Assembly (NCBI GenBank): GCA_946894095.1 | Contig: OX335643.1 | Span: forward strand, 7,427,036-7,491,035 | Length of the DNA stretch: 64,000 bases | From: Incurvaria masculella | Taxonomy: Eukaryota > Arthropoda > Insecta > Lepidoptera > Incurvariidae | Direction of reading: 5' to 3' | Shown here: piece after piece, positions 12,601 to 18,713 of the stretch | How positions within the stretch are numbered: position 1 is the first letter of the stretch | How the letters are laid out: each line of letters starts with the position of its first letter | The notes under the pieces: generated by a model | What the model was told of the DNA's origin: nothing | Database searches by the model: none | Seen by the model: only the letters and a program-made list of their open reading frames with translations | Translations under genes and position numbers: made by a program

Positions 12601-15600
12601 TTTCAATATTTTATAAGATTCATGCTTAGGGTATGCCCTAAGCATGAATCTTTCTGGGTCCAACCGGCTGACTTTGATGCGAGAGGGCGAGCCTTTACTG
12701 CCAGAATTATTAGAAATGTGGTGACCATCCTTTACCTGGCAAAGAAAATATTTATATAAAACAATATACAATACAATCATTACATCTTACAATGCTTTAT
12801 TTCAATCAAATAATTACAAGAGGTGTCATGAGACACCCGGTTGAAACGATACTCCTTTCGCTATATACCATTCTGTCACCCCATCGTAGTGCAAGAAGCG
12901 AAGTGCTGGAGTATGGCATGCTAGTTCAGAGTGGTTCGGATTTGAGTATTCTTCGACGGGACTGAGAGAAATTCGTTCCGTACTAGCCTGCGATTTGTGA
13001 TTTGAAAATGAAATAATTGAGCAGAACGCTACCAAATTCACGGAATAACCCCCTGCGTTATTCCGTGAATCTAAACTTGCCTAAAAATTCAACATTTGTG
13101 TAAACTCCAGATTGACGGGAGGACTGAAGCGCTGTCTCTTTGACAGACAACGAGCGTAAGGAACATAGTTCCAAAAACCAGATAATACTCACCCAACGTA
13201 CGCTAGAAGATGAGGAAATTTCCTCCACTATGCATCCAATTTTTACATCGGTCCCAAATTGTATTTGGTTGATTTTAACGGTGGCCTTAGATCGCTTGCA
13301 ATCTGGAAAATCAAAGAAATCATCCTAATATGTTAAATAATTCTGAATTAAGATCATAACAGGTTAGTAGAAATAAAACTTACATTAATTAAAGAAATAA
13401 AACTGGAAAATAAACCAAACCTGCACGAGCAGTCATACAAAGATGTGGTCTGTATACATATACTATAAGTGGCTGTGCAAATAAGATGGCCTATTGAATA
13501 ACATTTCCACACATAGTTACTTTTGATTATGGCCGATTCGGATTCCTTAAACTGTTCGATAAAATGTAAAATACGGGTATATGTCACTAGGTATATTTAT
13601 GTGTTACAATGGAGGCAAACATTAAGCAATTAAATACACTGCTATGGTCACCAAATACTTAGCAGTAAAAGATTCAGCTGAACCTAATTTGATTTAAAAT
13701 AATATATTATAGCCTTTTGCTGCTAATAAATCAAATAAACATATCATGTTTGAAATATCACCATATATATGTTTATTTAGACTTAAATAGGTAAGACATG
13801 GGTAAGCCATAATCAGAACACTGTTTATCCGAAAACAATAATCACCATATATGTTGCAAGTTTTTTTTAATGCAAACTGACGTGGATGCCTGATACCACA
13901 CAACTTCTTCTTCTTCTTCTGCCTTTTGTTGTCCACTGCTGGACGTAGGCCTCCCCCAGACTTCGCCAAGTTGTGCGTTCTCCTGTTTTTCTTCGCCAGT
14001 TGTCACCTGCTGTCTGACGTATATCGTCTGACCAACGTGCTGGCGGTTTGCCGACACAACTACCGTTATGATATTAGCCCAATACACCACATTTCCAATG
14101 GAATTAGGTGCCACACGGCTACATTGAACTAGATGGAAAACACGGACAATTTTTCATTGCCGCTTCGACCATCTTTTCAGTAATTGGTGACGTTTCAAGT
14201 AAGAAACGTTGAGGATGACGTTTAAACTTATGTTGATACATTAACATGTCGAGCGAAATTCACTCACCCGAAGATATCTCTGGTCCACTATCGCCGGCCG
14301 ACGCGAGCTTGGTGACGGCCTTGGCGCTGTAGAACCAAGTCCTATCGCAGATGGATACTTCAAGGTCGCCGTCTGAATCTATGTACTTGACTTTTCCTAT
14401 TTTTCCCAGGGTCTAGAAATTCCATCCAGAAAAAAAAACAATATTAACAAAAAAAACCGATTTCAAAGAAAAAGTATTGCAAAACAAATTAACATGCGCT
14501 AAAAAGTAAAAAAATACCGGCATTTTTGTAGTTACGTTTTTTGTTTTTAGATTAGAATATTATAATATTTTCATGGTGATTTTACAAATACCTGCACTGC
14601 TTTTGAATCGAATACAAATCAACTTCCTTTATTTTTAATCTTTTATCCTTCCTACATTTTAAAGTTTCCTCATGATAAAATTGAAAAAAAAATGAAACCA
14701 GTTTGGGAACAGATCAGCGATGTTTGTTTTTGTTTCCAGCTAGATCCAGGCGTTACGTGATGTTACGGAGGTATTTACAAACTCTATCACAAACATTGAA
14801 TATTCTTGGTGGATCTTAAATATTTTTTTCTCCGAAACAGGAAATATTTGATCCTTGTTTTTTGTTTTATGTTACCTTATCGTAAATTAACACCACTAAG
14901 GTATATTTTCATTACCGAAATCTTAGTTAATTTCAAATACATGGCTAAGAAGATATAAATATGGAAATAGAATGTTAAACTTTAGGGTGGGTTAGGTTAG
15001 GTTAGGTTAGGTTAGGTTAGGTTAGCTTCCACAAATGTGGAAAGAAGATCATGCGCACATTTCTTGTCGGAGATTTAAAATTATACTCAAAACATACAGC
15101 TGTTGATCCAACTAGATATTTGATGTCCATTGACATTGTAAAAGGTTTCAAGTTATTAGATCCGAAAGATTCGTGCATTAGGAAACAATCGCACTTACTG
15201 GTTTCATGTAATGGTTGAATCCTATGCCGTGGCTCTGCAGCCTTGTCACCAACTGCTCGTAGGGGGAGATCTGCACGAAGTCCCCCGGCGAAATCTCTGT
15301 GGTGGCGACCAGACATGTCCCCACAACTGCGTGACAAGAACTCAGCATGTTAATTTTTCACCTTTAGTTAGAGACTATTGTTTCAAGAAATATAACGCAC
15401 TGAAAAGGATTAAATATCATTGGAAATCCAAGAGGATATTTCATTTAATTAATTTAAACTTTTTGGTAGTCAAACTATACTAAGTTACGTCACAAAGATC
15501 CGCGGATTCGATCAACCCAGTAAAGAAGAACCCGCAAAGAAAATTCTCAGGTTTACATATCATATTTTTCCGTCCACAATTATATAATAACCTCAATGAT

Positions 15601-16557
15601 CTAGTTCAATGCAATGAATTCGTGCCTGTTTCCTCAGTCAAATTAAGAAATATTTTTCAGAAATTCTGAATTTTTAGTAAATAAACTGATAGCTACGTCT
15701 GTAAATTTTCGTTTTTTTTATAACTTAACATTTATCCATGATACACGCCTTTTTATATGTGTAAACAACCTTTTGGAAAAACAAAAACGTATAAACTATA
15801 ACTCGGTCCCCGGTCCACCTAGAAGGACGTAGACATCTCCAGGGATTGTCATTAAAAACGTTATAATTTACTCTTAATATAAATTTAATTTGTTTATAGA
15901 ACTTCTCATGGATGGCTAATAACAAACAACTAACGTCTTGATATCAGCCTACTACACCACATTCCCGAAAGTGCCATGCCAGGACATTCTCTATATGAGT
16001 GCGGCTACCCTGAACTGGATGGAATATACGGACAATTTTTGTGCGGACGAATTAAAAATAAATAATGAAGGACGGCGAAATCAGGTATGATTTCATTTAA
16101 AATTTCGCTTTCATTTGAAAAACCTACCAAGTGCAAATCGGACTGGCACACGAAGGGTTCCGTACTATCGTACAAGATCTAACACAAAAAATCAGGTTTT
16201 TTATATGGGGCCCCCCTTCATTCTTTATTTTTTTACCTACTGGTTGTTATAGCGGCAAAATAAATACACACTCTGTTAAAATTTCAGCTGTCTAACTATT
16301 TCGGTTCATGAGACCTGTGACAGACGCACGGACGGATGGACGGCCAGCGGAGGCATAGTAGTACGGAAACCTAAATACTATCAATAACCTATATTCGCTG
16401 CATAACCTTAGTATAAGTAAATTTTTTTACCAAATCAAGAAACAATACATGAGTTCCAAGCGGTGTGTTAATTGTATGATAATTTCATATATTCAAACTC
16501 ACCCAAGAAGACAGTAAAGAATAAAAATGATTTGAAAAATAACACTGCGAGCTCCAT
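324..16557 (-). CDS. Gene A: secreted multi-module MIB-repeat/Ig protein (16 exons seen, 3' end off window)
   Basis: Sixteen exons join in frame to 703 codons without a stop: signal peptide (residues 1-18), then three modules of MIB SH3 repeat plus one Ig domain (about 19-217, 217-420, 420-628) and half of a fourth MIB repeat (to 703). MIB repeats show the GD.VQ(V/I) start, a GHGGW- or GIGF-type middle, and a second half with LGKIGKV, a VCG or similar Cys, TW and a Y-N/H-P/R stretch. Ig domains resemble Ig1 of Amalgam/Lachesin. Exon phases repeat exactly in each module (1-0, 0-1, 1-0, 0-0, 0-1). Known: MIB repeats normally act inside the cell in Mind bomb, binding Notch-ligand tails. Inferred: a secreted multivalent binder. 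It is divergent to gene B. Odd points are a GC splice donor in module a, a missing Ig cysteine in module b, and a fused exon in module c/d. Independent genes per module are unlikely because no second signal-peptide exon is seen and the phases chain. Confidence 0.85.
437..530 (-). repeat. Coding low-complexity Thr/Glu repeat (GAGACNACG-type)
   Basis: Irregular 9-bp repeats of the ACGGAGACA/GAGACGACG kind on the minus strand encode a TET/TTE-rich linker between Ig-c and MIB repeat d. The linker before MIB repeat b (10530-10585) uses the same motif (TETTMETTMETT). It looks like a slippage-prone hinge, possibly O-glycosylated because the protein is secreted (inference). Confidence 0.7.
745..952 (-). 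repeat. Lepidopteran-type dispersed repeat with the CGACTTCAAAAAAGGAGG end
   Basis: The block ends in AACCGACTTCAAAAAAGGAGG-like sequence (reverse orientation) and holds the GTTACCTCATAACTTTCGCC and GGTGAACCGATTTTGATGAT segments. Copies of these lie at 36776-37330 and 38459-38520. No coding capacity is seen. Confidence 0.6.
1322..1417 (-). CDS. Gene A exon 15: Ig-c middle part
   Basis: 96 nt, residues 555-586, beginning VKGDEVIYHEHLF and ending ASQILTLQ. Borders are CCAG|GTAAAG and CTGCAG|GTAATG, phase 0 to 0. The TLQ end matches exon 5 of genes B and C (TFTLQ). Confidence 0.8.
1519..1677. mobile_element. Foldback MITE with CAGGGTG termini
   Basis: Nearly palindromic element with about 25 bp perfect terminal inverted repeats (ATACAGGGTGTTAGCGGAGG...), followed by imperfect inner arms that include TTTGGAGCAAAAAACAT. 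TA dinucleotides flank CAGGGTG on both sides, as expected for Tc1/mariner-type MITEs. A decayed relative may lie at about 21840-21930. It sits in an intron of gene A. Confidence 0.75.
1752..2293 (+). mobile_element. TTAA-flanked MITE, copy 1
   Basis: About 540 bp bounded by TTAA with GGTGGGCCATCC at the left and GGTTGGGCCACC at the right. Three further copies at 19598, 41881 and 51030 have the same length class and ends. TTAA borders suggest piggyBac-type mobilisation (inference). No ORF. Confidence 0.8.
2310..2557. mobile_element. Foldback MITE with GCGGCCTTAT arms
   Basis: The left arm GCGGCCTTATAACCGAACAG and a right arm whose reverse complement is GCGGCCTTATTGCCGAACAG enclose further inner complementarity (ATGGTAGCCG, GCATACCA segments). 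It directly abuts the TTAA MITE at 2293. Confidence 0.65.
3052..3161 (-). CDS. Gene A exon 14: Ig-c first part
   Basis: Residues 518-554. It starts with the conserved acidic/lysine-Cys pair seen in all five family members (KCVHSKETISI) and holds the first Ig cysteine in TIGNSVNLTCTV. It ends KFIVKM|GTGAGT where the paralogs end V-R-W, so the core Ig Trp has been replaced. Phase 1 to 0. Confidence 0.85.
3400..4320. repeat. Long dispersed repeat Q, copy 1, split by a SINE
   Basis: 3400-3840 and 4225-4300 match the two halves of a second copy at 35150-35950 (shared tracts include GTTAGGGTTCAT, TATGTTTCAC, AATATGTGATCTTGTAC, GGTCATACACTAGATAATAG and GGAG(A/G)TTAGC(G/A)TCATATG). The gap is filled by the SINE at 3838-4219. 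No coding potential is recognised. Confidence 0.6.
3838..4219 (-). mobile_element. tRNA-headed SINE (family T)
   Basis: Reverse-oriented SINE. Its head carries Pol III promoter-like boxes (TAGCCTAGTGG as A box, GGGTTCAATTCC as B box), followed by a body shared with all other T and S copies (GGTGGTAGGGTTTAAGCCCG, GGTCGAAGCGGCAATG, TGGCATGGCACCTAATTCC-type segments) and an A-rich tail after GTCAGGTCGCATAAAA. Confidence 0.85.
4530..4674 (-). CDS. Gene A exon 13: MIB repeat c, second half
   Basis: Residues 470-517: TLGKIGKVLRIDSDKKLY, then VEICGDTWYYHPKALIKLAS. The LGKIGKV start and the CG-TW-Y-P-AL-K core are the signature of the MIB SH3 repeat second half. Borders are TTAAG|ACGCTG and AAAA|GTAAGT, phase 0 to 1. 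Confidence 0.9.
4696..5080 (-). mobile_element. 5S-rRNA-headed SINE (family S), copy 1
   Basis: The head (5080 downward) contains CTCCGAAGTTAAGCAACGCT and TTGGATGGGTGACCATTCGA, which are recognisable 5S rRNA internal promoter sequence. From TGGTTCGGATTCCA onward the body matches the tRNA-headed family. It ends in GTCACATAAAAAAAA. It inserts close beside exon 13. Confidence 0.9.
5220..5530 (-). mobile_element. tRNA-like SINE (family N), copy 1
   Basis: Minus-oriented copy of a block also present at 55490-55810. It includes a tRNA-like stretch with GGTATGTTTTGC and GGTTCGCGTACAGCC-type B box, then AGTAATTCTTTTTACTGAGC and TTAATGTGTCC(T)TT. 5530-6700 beyond it contains only short scraps of the GGCCTTTTTCACC element (5876-5960, 6412-6520) and no exon. 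Confidence 0.6.
6412..6520 (+). mobile_element. Fragment of MITE family G
   Basis: It contains GCACTTAAGTAATAAAGGCAC and TTGGTGAAAACCAGGCT, the right-end sequence of the complete copy at 28743-28904. Confidence 0.55.
6710..6858 (-). CDS. Gene A exon 12: MIB repeat c, first half
   Basis: Residues 420-469. A linker NTSSPYLEREMTPAAVG is followed by EFEEGDMVQVLSDEDKVR and an end GFVSKMQQ|GTAATC. It aligns with the GD-V-V first half of MIB repeats in exons 2, 7 and 16 and in genes B and C. The GHGGW motif is replaced by EKSVGF. Phase 1 to 0. Confidence 0.88.
7458..7560 (-). CDS. Gene A exon 11: Ig-b last part
   Basis: Residues 386-419: IENMVSEYAGWYSCEL carries the second Ig cysteine in the AGWYSCE context, then GAVKVLREA|GTGAGT. 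Acceptor is GGGCAG. Phase 0 to 1. Confidence 0.87.
7711..8091 (-). mobile_element. 5S-rRNA-headed SINE (family S), copy 2
   Basis: Nearly identical to the copy at 4696-5080, including the 5S-derived head (GTTGCTTAACTTCGGAGAGC in plus orientation) and the A-tail end at 7711. It lies in the intron between exons 10 and 11. Confidence 0.9.
8200..8262 (+). mobile_element. Possible Helitron-like 3' end
   Basis: The sequence AGCCGAGCGGGACCGGGTAC followed by CTCAGCTAGT resembles CAAGCGGAGCCGGGAACCTC followed by GGCTAGT at 57755-57783. A GC-rich short stem close to CTAGT is typical of lepidopteran Helitron termini. The 5' limit was not found. Confidence 0.35.
8372..8449 (-). CDS. Gene A exon 10: Ig-b middle part
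   Basis: 78 nt, residues 360-385: LKDGVKFIPERLSIRNENS then TTIYTML|GTAAGT. It is seven residues shorter than the matching 99-nt exon in genes B and C. Phase 0 to 0. Confidence 0.82.
9131..9246 (-). CDS. Gene A exon 9: Ig-b first part, lacking the canonical cysteine
   Basis: Residues 321-359: DCIHTEATIKVKQERIGN, then TVRVEAVTYNNTPERS and YNLTW|GTGAGC. The position holding Cys in the paralogs (LDC, FDC, IGC, LTC) is Ala here, so the core Ig disulfide cannot form, although Trp and the downstream YSCE are kept. Phase 1 to 0. Confidence 0.85.
9463..9610 (-). CDS. Gene A exon 8: MIB repeat b, second half
   Basis: Residues 272-320: TLGKIGIVENSQYGGDLQIS, VCGTSWAYNRKAVIKLES, then a Ser-rich end. Acceptor TTGCAG|ACTCTG, donor AAAG|GTATGC, phase 0 to 1. 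Confidence 0.9.
9900..10035 (+). mobile_element. RTE-type non-LTR 3' end fragment
   Basis: The plus strand reads RWDDDTMCIGGMQWFRAAEG then EAYVQQWTQ, followed by a TGACTGACTGG tail. This is the C-terminus of RTE-clade reverse transcriptase ORFs, matching the larger copy ending at 23470. Confidence 0.7.
10422..10585 (-). CDS. Gene A exon 7: MIB repeat b, first half with Thr/Glu linker
   Basis: Residues 217-271. The linker TESTTETTMETTMETT leads into ETISVGDVVQVLYDQDTV and YGHGGWNSLMQL|GTATTT. It keeps the GHGGW motif of canonical MIB repeats. Phase 1 to 0. Confidence 0.9.
10586..11941. other. Intron of gene A without recognisable content
   Basis: The 1.36 kb between exons 6 and 7 shows no MIB or Ig exon on either strand, no copy of the repeats named elsewhere in this window, and only short chance frames. 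Confidence 0.5.
11942..12053 (-). CDS. Gene A exon 6: Ig-a last part
   Basis: Residues 180-216: IKDAKTEDAGWYTCEVINNG, then AGAVEVIVDNEYN, with the second Ig cysteine in DAGWYTCE. Acceptor CACAG|ATCAAA, donor AATG|GTAATT, phase 0 to 1. Unlike exon 6 of genes B and C it stops at the end of Ig1 instead of running into a second Ig. Confidence 0.9.
12615..12652. repeat. Perfect 17-bp hairpin over a splice donor
   Basis: Arms 12615-12631 and 12636-12652 are perfect reverse complements (AAGATTCATGCTTAGGG) around the 4-nt loop TATG. One arm is the last 16 nt of gene A exon 5; the other lies in the intron. Confidence 0.9.
12637..12735 (-). CDS. Gene A exon 5: Ig-a middle part with a GC donor
   Basis: Residues 147-179: VKDGHHISNNSGSKG, then SPSRIKVSRLDPERFMLR. 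The only end giving the 99-nt length seen in genes B and C is TTAGG|GCATAC, a GC donor; no GT donor is available nearby. The C-terminal part aligns with RIMIV-DD--TFTLQ of the paralogs. Acceptor GCCAG|GTAAAG. Phase 0 to 0. Confidence 0.8.
13193..13302 (-). CDS. Gene A exon 4: Ig-a first part
   Basis: Residues 110-146: DCKRSKATVKINQIQFGT, DVKIGCIVEE, ending SSSSSVRW|GTGAGT. It has the leading Cys, the B-strand Cys and the core Trp. Acceptor TTCCAG|ATTGC, phase 1 to 0. Confidence 0.9.
13866..14180 (-). mobile_element. Family T SINE body, headless, interrupted by an RTE end
   Basis: The SINE tail and body occupy 13866-13904 and 14056-14180 (TACCGTTATGATATTAGCCC, GGAAAACACGGACAATTTTT). They are split by a foreign insert, with ACACAACT present on both sides of the insert as an apparent target-site duplication. 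Confidence 0.75.
13905..14055 (-). mobile_element. RTE-type non-LTR 3' fragment nested in a SINE
   Basis: The minus strand reads VGKPPARWSDDIRQTAGDNW, then [15 protein letters not shown], and ends in an AAGAAG microsatellite tail. This is the standard RTE C-terminus and a 5'-truncated insertion. Confidence 0.8.
14268..14412 (-). CDS. Gene A exon 3: MIB repeat a, second half
   Basis: Residues 62-109: TLGKIGKVKYIDSDGDLEVS, ICDRTWFYSAKAVTKLAS, ending ISS. Acceptor TCTAG|ACCCTG, donor TCGG|GTGAGT, phase 0 to 1. Confidence 0.92.
14437..14530. repeat. Fragment of the AACCGACTTCAAAG repeat
   Basis: AACCGATTTCAAAGAAAAAG and the following GCTAAAAAGTAAAAAAATAC with TTTTTGTAGTTACG match one arm of the foldback at 37327-37551. 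14530-14990 beyond it is AT-rich and shows nothing recognisable. Confidence 0.5.
14991..15025. repeat. Interstitial (TTAGG)7 telomere-type repeat
   Basis: Seven perfect GTTAG units in a row, preceded by GGTGG. TTAGG is the ancestral insect telomere repeat. It lies in the intron between exons 2 and 3 of gene A, directly before a partial TTAA-MITE-like tract (15025-15200: AGATCATGCGCACATTTCTT and related). Confidence 0.9.
15199..15326 (-). CDS. Gene A exon 2: MIB repeat a, first half
   Basis: Residues 19-61: VVGTCLVATTEISPGDFVQI, SPYEQLVTRLQSHGIGF, ending NHYMKP|GTAAGT. It is the first domain after the signal peptide. Acceptor CACGCAG|TTGTGG, phase 1 to 0. Confidence 0.9.
15903..16040 (-). mobile_element. 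Family T SINE fragment
   Basis: Diverged tail half of the SINE body (CATGGATGGCTAAT, CACCACATTCCCGAAAG, GTGCCATGCCAGGACATT, CTGAACTGGATGGAA). Confidence 0.65.
16118..16373 (+). mobile_element. Element P (GGTTCCGTAC-ended repeat), copy 1
   Basis: Starts ACCTACCAAGTGCAAATCGG-ACTGGCACACGAAGGGTTCC, holds a GTTATAGCGGCAAAATAAAT core and GGACGGATGGACGG microsatellite, and ends GTACGGAAACCTAA. The subterminal GGTTCCGTAC and GTACGGAAACC are inverted. It lies in intron 1 of gene A. Confidence 0.75.
16503..16557 (-). CDS. Gene A exon 1: start codon and signal peptide
   Basis: 55 nt encoding MELAVLFFKSFLFFTVFL, a classical hydrophobic signal peptide, ending CTTGG|GTGAGT in phase 1. The same exon layout (52 nt, phase 1) opens genes B and C. 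A TATA box lies about 50 nt upstream. Confidence 0.9.
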
Positions 16558-16606
16558 TTTCACTAAGTTGGTGACGGTTCTGCTCCACGCAATCAAATTG
16601 CGGGGA

Positions 16607-16614
16607 TATTTATA
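16607..16614 (-). promoter_or_regulatory. TATA box of gene A
   Basis: TATAAATA on the minus strand in the context GGGTATAAATATCC, 50 nt upstream of the gene A ATG. Transcription would start near 16580, giving a short 5' leader of about 20-25 nt (inference). Confidence 0.65.
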
Positions 16615-16697
16615 CCCGTTGAAATGTTTACTCCTCTTCTTCTTGGTATGAGATTAACCAAAGACCTTTGACATGATAAGCAATTTTGACTGATAAT

Positions 16698-16797
16698 TTT
16701 TTTTCATGAAAGCGGTCATCGGTGGCTAATATCACACGGCATTTCCAAAGGAATAATGTAGGTGCCATGCCAGGACCTTGCCTTTATGTGGGATCGG
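16698..16797 (-). mobile_element. Family T SINE fragment
   Basis: Diverged tail piece: TGGCTAATATCACACGGCAT, then GGTGCCATGCCAGGACCTTG. It lies just upstream of the gene A promoter. Confidence 0.6.
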
Positions 16798-16965
16798 TTA
16801 GCAAGAATGATAAGGAAGGTGACGAGATGTTCATAGTTCACTATCACCAAAAGTGTCACCAAAATCGTTATTCTCTTTTTTACAAAGAAATACCGCAAAT
16901 AATTGATTGAAACCTTCGTAGACGATAAGATAGGTTTGTAATGGTTCACATTTTTCATAGCTCTG

Positions 16966-17165
16966 CAGGCCTATTCCTATTCCTAATCAGGAATCCTGAG
17001 TCCAAAAAACCGCTGTTATTGCGGTTCTTAAAAAGATTTTTTTGACTAAAAAATCCTGGAGCATAATATTTCAATAAATCAAGCTCGCTTTGAAAACCGC
17101 TCTAAAATCGGTTTTCTAGACTCAGGATTCCTGATTCCTGATAACGGAATTCCAGGAATAGGCCT
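16966..17165. mobile_element. Foldback MITE family F, copy 1
   Basis: Almost fully palindromic 200-bp element: CAGGCCTATTCCT at the left, AGGAATAGGCCTG at the right, with inner arms carrying CAGGAATCCTGAGTC and GACTCAGGATTCCTG. Copies lie at 18169, 43172 and (decayed) 27000. Confidence 0.85.
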
Positions 17166-17439
17166 GATGTTGTTTTCTCATGAATATTTACAACAGACTT
17201 CCGTTTCATATTACAGCCAGGTGGTGCGCGCAGTCGACATCACTATAGGCTCGAAATTGTATCTTTAGGAAAACGCTTGGCACGAGGTTGGAGCGCATGT
17301 ATCACGTCCATTCCTTTTCTATCGTTCTTGCCGGTTATATTGAGTTGAAAATGAGAAAAAATATTCATTGCCTCTTCCACCATCTTTCATCCAAATACCT
17401 GACCCCTATCCATACTTTACAAATCACAGATTAGGCCGG

Positions 17440-17880
17440 TGATAGAATACTGAAGGCACATGTGAAGGTAGTCCGCTGTATTGTGTCCAAGTACTTCAAC
17501 AGGTGTCCTTGGACACAATATAGCGCCGGGCGGCCCGCCTTGTTGGGGCCACAATACACCGAGGGCCTGGAGTCCCTGAGCCACAGACGGTTTTTAGGGC
17601 CGCTCAGTCTTTTCTGTACGTACTACCATGGACGTTGCAATGTGGAACTTGAACATCCGTTATTCCTCCCCATACAATCTAAATTGTTTAGCACCCGCCG
17701 CAGAGAATCAGACCACCCCTTGCGGTTGACATTAGGCTTTTGAGAACGAACCGTTTCTCAAACTCACTTCTCTTCCGCACTACCAGGATATGGAACTCTC
17801 TACCGGCGGGCGTCTTTCCTCATACCTACAACCTGGGAATCGTATCACTTCGTAGTCTCACTATCACCTGCTCGCTTCGC
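17440..17880 (+). mobile_element. Jockey-like non-LTR ORF2 C-terminus, decayed
   Basis: Frame-shifted coding remains read LESLSHRRFLGPLSLFCTYY, HGRCNVELEHPL, then RTNRFSNSLLFRTTRIWNSL and PAGVFPHTYNLG. The RTTR-WN-LP end is the typical terminus of Jockey/CR1-type ORF2 proteins. It abuts a (CGCTT)n tract at 17873-17904. Confidence 0.75.
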
Positions 17881-18168
17881 TTCGCTTCGCTTCGCTTCGC
17901 TTCGTTTTGGATTCAAAGGATTCAAAGGATTGCCGCCCTCAGCGCTCGGGCGCCTTTTATATCGGTGGAGTTTATTTCTAGAACGCTGTAAGTATCGAAT
18001 TTTAGGCACCACAGTATGGCGCACCAGTCGAGAACAATCGCATTCAGGAATTGCCCGACTGTTCCAGAAATTGCTTAGGCCGGCCGAGCAATTTGTATTT
18101 ACCTACGGTATTTACAGTAACAGCATGGCATCCACTTCACCGTGTAAGTAGGTAAGTGGCGCCATCTG
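17835..18168 (+). repeat. Dispersed repeat R, copy 1
   Basis: Shares ordered tracts with 52860-53190: CACTTCGTAGTCTC, TATATCGGTGGAG, GGCGCACCAGTCGA, AATTGCCCGACTGTTCCAGA, AATTG and GGCCGGCCGA. It runs on directly from the Jockey-like fragment and may be its 3' UTR and flank. No gene. Confidence 0.55.
17873..17904 (+). repeat. (CGCTT)n microsatellite
   Basis: Six tandem CGCTT units inside the 3' part of repeat R (17835-18170), whose second copy at 52860-53190 has only two units. Confidence 0.8.
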
Positions 18169-18358
18169 CAGGTCTATTCCTGGCATTCAGTAATCAGGAA
18201 TCAGGAATCCTGAGTCTAGAAAACCGCTTTTGTAGCGTTATTCATAGCGATTTTCTTGACGAAAAAGTAAAGTAACTCGCTTTGAAAATCGCTATACAAG
18301 CGGTCTTCTAGACTCAGGATTCCTGATTCCTGATTACTGAATGCCAGGAATAGACCTG
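18169..18358. mobile_element. Foldback MITE family F, copy 2
   Basis: GCAGGTCTATTCCTGGCATT left arm and the mirror AATGCCAGGAATAGACCTGC right arm, with inner AGTCTAGAAAACCGCTT and matching GCGGTCTTCTAGACT. It lies 300 nt upstream of the gene B ATG. Confidence 0.85.
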
Positions 18359-18661
18359 CTGGTATCCCAGCTCACGAGACTGCTTACTGCTATCGCGCGT
18401 ATGCGTATCGGTTTTGTAATTGAGCTTTTCCTTCCGCAGATGGCGCGTGCGCTCGTAACAATAATAATAATAATGATCATTTTAGAATTGTCAAATTTGA
18501 AGATATGCACCATCGATATATGCATGCACACAAACTACACAACATTATTTCTCTGTGTCAAAGTTCACTTACGTTTTCTGAAGATAAAGCAAAGGAAGTC
18601 CAGATAGTATATCACGCATAAGTATTGTGGCCGCTGGAGAGCGAGCACTTTCTTTGAAATC

Positions 18662-18713
18662 ATGGAACTCCCAGCAACTGTTAAAGTGATTTTATTTCTT
18701 GGTTTATGTTATG
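18662..18713 (+). CDS. Gene B exon 1: signal peptide
   Basis: 52 nt, [17 protein letters not shown], then a phase-1 donor TATG|GTAAGT. No clear TATA box is seen upstream. Confidence 0.9.

Noticed and set aside
324..16557. Reading gene A as three or four separate MIB-Ig genes
   Set aside because: There is no start codon plus signal-peptide exon before modules b, c or d, and the phase-1 junctions chain without a stop.
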